Shown here piece by piece: positions 58,226 through 64,000 of a DNA stretch of 64,000 bases. Numbering within the stretch: position 1 is the stretch's first letter; each line of letters begins with the position of its first letter. Under the pieces are notes generated by a model. That model saw only the letters and a program-made list of their open reading frames with translations, was not told the origin of the DNA and ran no database searches. The translations under genes were made by a program, and so were the position numbers. Origin of the DNA: Bdellovibrio sp. SKB1291214. GTDB lineage: Bacteria; Bdellovibrionota; Bdellovibrionia; Bdellovibrionales; Bdellovibrionaceae. The stretch covers positions 806,001 through 870,000 of the forward strand of contig NZ_CP106855.1 in the NCBI RefSeq assembly GCF_002209355.2. Reading direction: 5' to 3'.

Positions 58226-59137
58226 GTGTCACGTCGAGTTTCTGCCATCGATATCGGTTCTAATGCCATCCGTATGATGGTTGCCGATATCAATGAAACC
58301 GCCCCCTTTATTCGGGTGGATAAAAAATTAAGAGCCCCCGTCCGCCTGGGACACGACGTATTCACGACGGGAACGATCTCTCCTGAAACCATGGAACTAG
58401 CTAAAGCCACTTTTCATCGTTTTGCTGAAACGAACAAAAAATTCCAGGTCCAAAAGTGCCGAGCAGTGGCCACGAGTGCTTGCCGTGAGGCCAAAAACAA
58501 AAAGGAATTCGTTGATACCATTCGTAAGATCTCCGGCATTGATATTGAAATCATCGATGGCAACGAAGAAGGCCGCCTGATCCACTTGGCGATTCGTAAA
58601 GAAGTTCAATTGGATAACAAGAAAACGATGCTGATCGATATCGGTGGTGGCAGCGTCGAAGTGACTTTTTCCAAAGGCGGCAAACTGCAAGCCACGAAAT
58701 CCTTTCCAATGGGTACCGTTCGAGTGTTAGAAAATTTAAGCAAACGCCGCATGAACGAAAGCCATTTAAGTATCATTATGGGCGAGTTTCTTTCAGAACT
58801 GGGTCCGCATATTTATCCCAATACCGAAAATGAACCGGTTGATTTTGCGATCGGTACAGGCGGAAACCTCGAATGTATGGCAGAACTTAAAGTCCGCTTG
58901 CTTAAGAAAACTCCGAATACATTTGTAACGTTGTCAGAACTTGGTGAAATCATCGCAAAGTTGCGTGTGATGTCGGTTAAAGACCGCATTGATAAATTAG
59001 AACTTCGTCCAGATCGCGCCGACGTGATCATGCCGGCATCGATGTTGGTGGAGACCATCATGCGCCAAGCCGAGGTCGAAAAAATCGTGATCCCGGCTGT
59101 CGGCCTTCGTGATGGCTTAATTTGGTCGATGGTTTAA
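58226..59137 (+). CDS. ppx: Exopolyphosphatase/GppA family, short form
   Basis: 303 residues, only the two-lobed ASKHA core (E. coli PPX is 513). GTG start at 58226. Phosphate loop 1 is SAIDIGSNAIRMMVADI, phosphate loop 2 is MLIDIGGGSVEVTF, with IDGNEEGRLIHLA and GTGGNLECMAEL in the family places. It removes phosphate from polyphosphate ends or from pppGpp; the C-terminal HD-like domain of long PPX is missing, so which is favoured is open. Divergent from porin; overlaps sixA by 4 bases on the other strand; ppk1 is next but one. Confidence 0.9.
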   Translation: MSRRVSAIDIGSNAIRMMVADINETAPFIRVDKKLRAPVRLGHDVFTTGTISPETMELAKATFHRFAETNKKFQVQKCRAVATSACREAKNKKEFVDTIRKISGIDIEIIDGNEEGRLIHLAIRKEVQLDNKKTMLIDIGGGSVEVTFSKGGKLQATKSFPMGTVRVLENLSKRRMNESHLSIIMGEFLSELGPHIYPNTENEPVDFAIGTGGNLECMAELKVRLLKKTPNTFVTLSELGEIIAKLRVMSVKDRIDKLELRPDRADVIMPASMLVETIMRQAEVEKIVIPAVGLRDGLIWSMV

Positions 59138-59637
59138 TCAAAAATTTTCGGAGGGATTGAGTACATCAGTTCGGCGTCGCCAGCGTTTGCTTGCGCAAAA
59201 GTTTCAACTTCCAACGATAAAATGCCGCTTTTTCTTAGATCGATAAAGCTTTCTGCTTTTCCCGTCAGCATAAAACTCGCAAAAGTGCTTAGATGAGGTT
59301 CATGCCCAACGATCATAATGCGTCGATAGTTACGACCTTGAGTGCGAATCCATTTTAGCAGAGCCTGAGGTGGACTTTGCGGAACCATCTCAGGAATTTC
59401 TAGAACTTTCGCGTTGGGATAGGCCTGCGCCAAAATCTGCGCCGTCTGCGCAGCCCTAGTAAAGGGACTGGTCACAATCGCGTCGACATCCTTGATAAAG
59501 TCTTTCATACGCATGCAAATTTTTTGCATGCGTTTACGACCTTTCAAAACCAGAGGGCGGAATTGGTCCTCAAGACCTTTTTTCGCAAAGTCTTCCCTCT
59601 CTTCTGCCAAAGCATGACGGACAATGACGATTTCCAT
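59134..59637 (-). CDS. SixA-type phosphohistidine phosphatase
   Basis: 167 residues. Histidine phosphatase superfamily branch: IVIVRHALAE at the start gives the RHG-like RHA with the catalytic His; TSPFTRAAQTAQILAQ and IMIVGHEPHLS complete the catalytic pocket. SixA removes phosphate from histidine on phosphotransfer proteins (ArcB, NPr in E. coli). It lies directly downstream of ppk1, ATG one base after the ppk1 stop, so coupled. Possibly acts on a phosphohistidine in the polyphosphate or phosphate signal system, e.g. PPK1 itself; that is inference. Confidence 0.88.
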   Translation of the reverse strand: MEIVIVRHALAEEREDFAKKGLEDQFRPLVLKGRKRMQKICMRMKDFIKDVDAIVTSPFTRAAQTAQILAQAYPNAKVLEIPEMVPQSPPQALLKWIRTQGRNYRRIMIVGHEPHLSTFASFMLTGKAESFIDLRKSGILSLEVETFAQANAGDAELMYSIPPKIFD

Positions 59638-59638
59638 T

Positions 59639-61810
59639 TTACTCCGTGTGTGATGAATCTTCGACTAGTTTAACTCGAGTCTTCGCCAATTGCATCAATG
59701 TTTGATGAATACCAACATCGTCTGATTTCGAAGGTTTCTTTGTATAACTTCCGTCAGAGTTCATCGTCCATGCTTGCTTGGACTCTTTCAAATAAAACTG
59801 CAGGATTTCCCACAATTTTTCTTTTAATGATCGATCTAAAACGGGAACAATCGCCTCAACACGAGCATGAAGATTACGATACATCCAGTCCGCAGATCCC
59901 AAAAAGAAATCTCCATCAACGGGATCTTCCTGGCCATTACGGAAATAAAAGACGCGGGAATGCTCTAGGAAGCGACCAATGACAGAAGTCACTTTTATTC
60001 TTTCGCTCATTCCAGGGACACCAGGACGAAGGCAACAAAAACCCCGCACGATCATATCAATATCCACCCCTTTTTGGGAGGCAGAGTACAAAGCAGCACC
60101 AATATCATTTTCTTCAAAGTTATTAAACTTAGCGATAATATTTGCTGGCTTACCGGCCTTAGCGTGAGCTGCTTCACGATCAATCATCGTTCTAAATGTT
60201 GAAAACATATTAACGGGAGCAATCAACAAATGCTGATAGTTGCCCTTTAAACTGATCCCTGTCAGGTAATGAAAGAAATCCACCACGTCATTGGTGATTT
60301 CCTCACGAGCTGTTAGCAATCCTAGATCTGTATAGAATCTAGATGTCGCCACATTATAATTCCCTGTCCCGATGTGCACGTAACAACGAAGACCTTCTTG
60401 CTCTTGGCGAACAACCAGGGCCGTCTTGGCGTGAGTTTTTAATCCAACGACACCGTAAACCACGTGAACGCCGGCATTTTCCAGCTCGTTGGCCCAATAG
60501 ATATTTCTTTCCTCATCAAATCGCGCTTTCAGCTCAACCAAACAAACAACCTGTTTGCCTTGACCAGCAGCTCGGATCAACGAACGTATAAAAGGACTGT
60601 TATCGCCCGTGCGGTACAAAGTCATTTTGATCGCCAGAACTTTAGGATCTTCACTGGCGACACGAATGAACTTTTCGACGGAGGCCGAAAAGCTTTCAAA
60701 TGGATTGTGAATCAGTTGATCGTTTGCGCGGATTGCACTGAACAGGCCCGTACCCTCTTCAGCAAACGCCGGAGAAACTACCGGAATGTACGGCTCAAAT
60801 TTTAGTTTTGGTAAAGGCAAATCTGCAATCATTCCCAGATCTGCATAGTCAAGTTCCCCGGGAAGTTCATAAATGTCATCCTCGGTCAGTTCCAATTCAT
60901 CCATCAAGAACTTTAACATCCAGGGGTCTGGATTCGGTCCGTGTTCTAAGCGAACGACCTCGGCAAAACGACGCTGACGAAGTTCTTCTTCAATCGCTTC
61001 CAATAGATCTTCAACATCCTCTTGGTCTTGATCAGAATCCGCATTACGCGTCAGCCTGAATGGCATGGCATTCAAAACTTGCATTGAAGGAAATAAGTCA
61101 GCCAGATTTTCTTTGATCACTTCCTGAAGACTTACGAAACGGTTTATCCCTGAATCCGCATCCACGCGAATCCACTGAGGCAAGACTTTGGGGATTTTCA
61201 CCCGCGCAAACATCTTTTCCTCAGAGTTTGGATGCTTAAGGGTAATCCCCAGCGATACCGACAGATTCGAGATAAAAGGAAAAGGATGCCCAGGATCGAC
61301 AGACAGCGGTGTTAAAACAGGAAACACGTTCCGGGTATAATATTTTTTAACGTGTTCGCGCTCTTTCTCGGTCAAATCCTTCCAGCACAGCAAAAATATA
61401 TTTTCTTTTTCAAGGGATGGCTTCAAATGCTTGGTGAAGCAATTGCCCTGATCTTTGATCATTGTTAAAACGACTTCACGAATTTCCTGAAGCTGCGCCA
61501 TGGGGGTTTTACCGTCCGAGGACTTTGGTGAAACTCCATAAGCCACATGGCGCTTCAAACCACCTACACGCTTCATAAAAAATTCATCAAGGTTTGATCC
61601 AGAGATACTCAGGAATTTAACTCGTTCTAACAACGGATTATTGCTGTCTTCGGCTTCAGTCAAAACGCGACGATTGAAATTCAACCATCCGATTTCGCGA
61701 CTGGTGAAGAGACTTTCAGATGACAATGGATGCTCGACAACTTTGACCTTGCGAGTAGCGGCTTTTTTCTTAGACGTTCTGGTAGGCGACTTCGCCTTCG
61801 GTGTGTTCAA
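59639..61810 (-). CDS. ppk1: Polyphosphate kinase 1 with Lys/Arg-rich N-terminal tail
   Basis: 723 residues with a TTG start at 61810 (AAGGAGG five bases upstream), preferred to ATG 61867. It makes polyphosphate from ATP. After a basic tail of about 30 residues (KAKSPTRTSKKKAATRK) comes the N domain (REIGWLNFNRRVLTEA, NLDEFFMKRVGG), H domain, and the two PLD-like domains with catalytic residues in YVHIGTGNYN (the autophosphorylated His) and the second EHSRVFYFRNG and LGSADWMYRNLHARVE. Length is normal (about 690) plus the tail. sixA follows after one base; thiL starts 80 bases away on the other strand. Confidence 0.95.
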   Translation of the reverse strand: MNTPKAKSPTRTSKKKAATRKVKVVEHPLSSESLFTSREIGWLNFNRRVLTEAEDSNNPLLERVKFLSISGSNLDEFFMKRVGGLKRHVAYGVSPKSSDGKTPMAQLQEIREVVLTMIKDQGNCFTKHLKPSLEKENIFLLCWKDLTEKEREHVKKYYTRNVFPVLTPLSVDPGHPFPFISNLSVSLGITLKHPNSEEKMFARVKIPKVLPQWIRVDADSGINRFVSLQEVIKENLADLFPSMQVLNAMPFRLTRNADSDQDQEDVEDLLEAIEEELRQRRFAEVVRLEHGPNPDPWMLKFLMDELELTEDDIYELPGELDYADLGMIADLPLPKLKFEPYIPVVSPAFAEEGTGLFSAIRANDQLIHNPFESFSASVEKFIRVASEDPKVLAIKMTLYRTGDNSPFIRSLIRAAGQGKQVVCLVELKARFDEERNIYWANELENAGVHVVYGVVGLKTHAKTALVVRQEQEGLRCYVHIGTGNYNVATSRFYTDLGLLTAREEITNDVVDFFHYLTGISLKGNYQHLLIAPVNMFSTFRTMIDREAAHAKAGKPANIIAKFNNFEENDIGAALYSASQKGVDIDMIVRGFCCLRPGVPGMSERIKVTSVIGRFLEHSRVFYFRNGQEDPVDGDFFLGSADWMYRNLHARVEAIVPVLDRSLKEKLWEILQFYLKESKQAWTMNSDGSYTKKPSKSDDVGIHQTLMQLAKTRVKLVEDSSHTE

Positions 61811-61890
61811 AGAATCCTCCTTGACTCCCTGGAGGTATATTTCACAATAAAGCATTATTTTTGGCAATGTCTTCCTAGAGGAACAACGAC

Positions 61891-62865
61891 GTGCAAAATA
61901 CTCCGAAAGAATGGCAAGTACTTAAGCAAATTCGCAATAAGGTCCAGCGTCATAATCCCAATACTGTCGTACCCCTAGGCGACGACGCATTCGTATTTAA
62001 AAACTTTCCTGGGCTGTCTGTTATCGCTCAAGACATGATGGTTGAAGACGTGCATTTTCGCTTGAGTAATTCTTCAGCGTTTGATCTTGGACATAAAGCA
62101 CTTGCGGTAAACTTAAGCGACCTGGCAGCCATGGGCGCGCAACCTCATTTTGCGCAAGTTTCACTCGCACTCCCGAAAGAAATAACGGAAACATGGCTTG
62201 ACGAATTCTATCAGGGTATGACAACCCTTGCTGACCGCTTCGGCCTTGAAATCGCAGGGGGAGATTTGTGCGCTTCACCTCGCGGAGTAATTATAGATGT
62301 CAGTGTGCATGGCTCCTGTGAAAAGCCCCTCACTCGACATGGCACTCAAGCAGGAGACATTCTGCTGGCAAGTGGTCCTTTGGGATTATCTACGACAGGT
62401 CTACGTGCTTTGCATGAAGATCGTAAAGGTGACTTTCCAGAAGCTACTGAAAAGCATCTGCGCCCGATGCCGCGTTTAGATCTGGTTGCTGAACTTCGCA
62501 AGCATACCGAAAAAATTCATGCTCTGATGGATTGCAGTGATGGCTTGGTCAATGATGCTTTGATCTTGGCGAACAAGCCTTACGGCAACAGTCACTCGGC
62601 TGCCAGCATAGGCATTCACTTTTTTCCGGATCAATTCCCATTGCATGATGAAACCATTCGCATGGCACATCTGAATAAAGCATTTGAATACGCTCTTTGG
62701 GGTGGAGAAGATTATGAGCTTCTTATGAGTGTTTCTCCTGATGATCGGAAGCTTTTCCCACATTGGACTGAAGTGGGCCAATTCACGCAAAGCCTCGGAG
62801 TCTTTTTAATTCATGGGGACGCAAAGGAAGAGATCGAATCCTTTAAGGGCTGGAAGCACTTTTAG
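61891..62865 (+). CDS. thiL: Thiamine-monophosphate kinase
   Basis: 324 residues. Phosphorylates thiamine monophosphate to thiamine diphosphate. VVPLGDDAFVF holds metal-binding Asp residues, DMMVEDVHFRL and AVNLSDLAAMGAQP the PurM-like dimer core, GLEIAGGDLCAS, GDILLASGPLGLSTTGL and LMDCSDGLVND the ATP and substrate sites; all usual for ThiL. GTG start at 61891 with AGAGGA eight bases upstream. Short divergent gap to ppk1 on the opposite strand, no operon partner apart from the PilZ gene 97 bases downstream. Confidence 0.95.
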   Translation: MQNTPKEWQVLKQIRNKVQRHNPNTVVPLGDDAFVFKNFPGLSVIAQDMMVEDVHFRLSNSSAFDLGHKALAVNLSDLAAMGAQPHFAQVSLALPKEITETWLDEFYQGMTTLADRFGLEIAGGDLCASPRGVIIDVSVHGSCEKPLTRHGTQAGDILLASGPLGLSTTGLRALHEDRKGDFPEATEKHLRPMPRLDLVAELRKHTEKIHALMDCSDGLVNDALILANKPYGNSHSAASIGIHFFPDQFPLHDETIRMAHLNKAFEYALWGGEDYELLMSVSPDDRKLFPHWTEVGQFTQSLGVFLIHGDAKEEIESFKGWKHF

Positions 62866-62962
62866 ATCGAAAACCCAAAATGATCATTTTGAGACATATA
62901 TTCCTGCCAGATTTCCCGCCTGCTTCGTTAAGGGGTCTGGCTTTTTGTCCGAAAAGAGAGGC

Positions 62963-63502
62963 ATGACATCACTCGCACGCTATCACGGCCGATCTCCAAG
63001 ATTCATTCTTCAAACAGAGGATGAAAGTATCGTGCGTGTCGCCGGTCCCAAGCAAGTTCCTTGGGAAGAGGGCACTTCCATTAAAAATGTATCGCTGACG
63101 GGCCTTGCTTTTACAGCACCGGATGATCTGTGCCCGATTTTAGGTGAAGTTATTAAAATTCAATTCACACCTCCGGGTTCACGTCAGATGGCGTGCTACG
63201 GAATTGTGACTCGCCTAGATAGTATTGCGAATTCAAGCACCTTGGTTGGCGTGCATTTTTATAAAATGGAAATGACTCAAAGAATTGTCCTCGCACAAGG
63301 CTTAGCTCGTCGTTTTAAAGAAAACCAAGAGCGCGGGCAAATCGATGAAATGCTGAACAAACAGCCAGGCCCGATGAGTCTGGTGCACTTCCCTCAACTG
63401 ATGATGATGGGAGTGATCGCCGTCCTTTGGGGCGCGGTTATTTTTGGTGCGATGAAGTTTCAGTATGAAGATCTATTTTCTTTCTTTACGAAATACCTCT
63501 AA
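62963..63502 (+). CDS. PilZ domain protein with C-terminal membrane helix
   Basis: 179 residues from ATG 62963. RYHGRSPRF is an RxxxR-like basic element and KNVSLTGLAFTAP follows as the D/NxSxxG motif of PilZ, the c-di-GMP-binding domain; the Asp of DxSxxG is Asn here (NVSLTG). A long linker (about 100-150) and one membrane helix near the C-terminus (LMMMGVIAVLWGAVIFGAM) follow. Tail-anchored PilZ proteins may tie c-di-GMP to membrane machines (motility, predation). GAGAGG before ATG. The earlier frame start at 62813 is inside thiL and unsupported. Overlaps the LysR gene by 4 bases, convergent. Confidence 0.83.
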   Translation: MTSLARYHGRSPRFILQTEDESIVRVAGPKQVPWEEGTSIKNVSLTGLAFTAPDDLCPILGEVIKIQFTPPGSRQMACYGIVTRLDSIANSSTLVGVHFYKMEMTQRIVLAQGLARRFKENQERGQIDEMLNKQPGPMSLVHFPQLMMMGVIAVLWGAVIFGAMKFQYEDLFSFFTKYL

Positions 63503-64000
63503 AAATTTTCGAACTTCTCTTTCAGTCTTTTCGCTGCAAAATCGATAAATTTCTTGGTCTTCATTGGGATTTCCTTTTGCTCCGGAGAAACTAAGCTGAT
63601 GGGGATTTCCTGACCTCGAAAGCCTCGATGTATCTGAACCAGTCTTCCCGCACGGATATGTTCTGCTGCGATAAATTCTGGAACCATCGCAATACCACGT
63701 CCATGAATCGCCATCTGCACAATCATGTTTGGGTTGTTGGCAGTCATGACGGGATCCACTTTGACAGTCATTTTTTTGCCATCACTGATACGCCACACCT
63801 CTAATTTATTCTGAGAATTCATAGTCAAAAATGGCAATGTGCTGATGTTTTCAAAATCATCCGCCTGGCGATAGCGCTCCATAAAACCGGGACTGGCAAT
63901 AATAATACTTTTCAGAGTGGCAACTCTCTTCACCCTTAAATTACTGTCTTTAAGAATACCGATACGAACAGCCACATCGACAGATTCTTTCACCAAATCC
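63499..64000 (-). CDS. LysR family transcriptional regulator, partial (5' end outside window)
   Basis: About 167 C-terminal residues of the effector-binding domain: DLVKESVDVAVRIG is the LysR signature (the usual DLDVAIRIG-like segment), then ATLKSIIIASPGFMERY, VQMAIHGRGIAMVPEFIA, and the closing KKFIDFAAKRLKE. The N-terminal HTH lies beyond the right edge. Ligand and target unknown. It ends convergent with the PilZ gene. Confidence 0.88.
   Translation of the reverse strand, partial: DLVKESVDVAVRIGILKDSNLRVKRVATLKSIIIASPGFMERYRQADDFENISTLPFLTMNSQNKLEVWRISDGKKMTVKVDPVMTANNPNMIVQMAIHGRGIAMVPEFIAAEHIRAGRLVQIHRGFRGQEIPISLVSPEQKEIPMKTKKFIDFAAKRLKEKFENF

Noticed and set aside
1-64000. tRNA, rRNA, prophage or plasmid features
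   Set aside because: Gaps between genes were read through and none shows a tRNA-like cloverleaf, rRNA sequence, integrase, phage or replication genes. Small ncRNAs cannot be excluded by eye.

Overview
The window reads as a chromosomal segment of a predatory deltaproteobacterium close to Bdellovibrio. This rests on gene content and is not a database match. The signs are roughly 45-50 % GC, a very large share of secreted proteins and lipoproteins, GldG/DUF4340 and AgmX/PglI-type gliding-related proteins, several predicted peptidoglycan-active proteins, an NFACT (RqcH-like) protein, and many genes that resemble nothing outside that group. About 65 protein genes are packed with short gaps. I see no rRNA, tRNA, CRISPR array, insertion sequence or prophage, and no gene-free stretch longer than about 260 bases.

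Layout. 1-3.3 kb (minus): rpsA, then signal peptide peptidase sppA and a HIT protein cut by the window edge. 3.5-8.8 kb: a mostly plus-strand accessory block (secreted alpha/alpha-toroid protein, alpha/beta hydrolase, SH3-like plus lysozyme-like secreted protein with a small partner, UdgX-type uracil-DNA glycosylase) lying between rpsA and cmk-hisC. 10.7-14.0 kb: a degenerate hydantoinase A/B pair followed by msrA. 14-19.4 kb: a lipoprotein, a periplasmic binding protein, threonine dehydratase, and a second SH3-like secreted two-gene module. 19.4-22.6 kb: gap-pgk-tpiA glycolytic operon. 22.7-30.5 kb: glycine-zipper envelope protein, hemolysin III, trypsin lipoprotein, PAS protein, then the tatD/holB/tmk replication-linked group and three small exported proteins. 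30.6-38.6 kb: secG, a FecR/AgmX-like protein, HAD and TPR proteins, a MepA-type endopeptidase lipoprotein, a 747-residue secreted protein and a lipase-like lipoprotein. 38.6-48.2 kb: corA, an ankyrin protein, a methyltransferase, then an ABC transporter - GldG - DUF4340 - GHMP kinase - DUF429 operon and the NFACT protein. 48.2-54.2 kb: RsmB-like methyltransferase, Gly/Pro-rich secreted protein, MHYT hybrid kinase, cupin. 54.2-61.8 kb: a phosphate and polyphosphate island (porin, phoU, phoB, phoR, ppx, sixA-like, ppk1). 61.9-64 kb: thiL, a PilZ protein and a LysR regulator cut by the edge.

How the genes work together. The phosphate island joins Pho signalling (PhoU-PhoB-PhoR), a possible outer-membrane entry route, polyphosphate synthesis and breakdown, and a candidate PhoB site with 11-bp repeats in front of phoU. 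The ABC/GldG/DUF4340 set probably forms one envelope complex. The MepA-type endopeptidase, the lysozyme-like and CHAP-like SH3 modules, the trypsin and the exported hydrolases fit a lifestyle that remodels its own wall or a prey wall. The most unusual items are the paired SH3-like modules, the degenerate HyuA/HyuB pair, the UdgX with its crosslinking motif, and lysine-rich N-terminal tails on three otherwise unrelated proteins including polyphosphate kinase.
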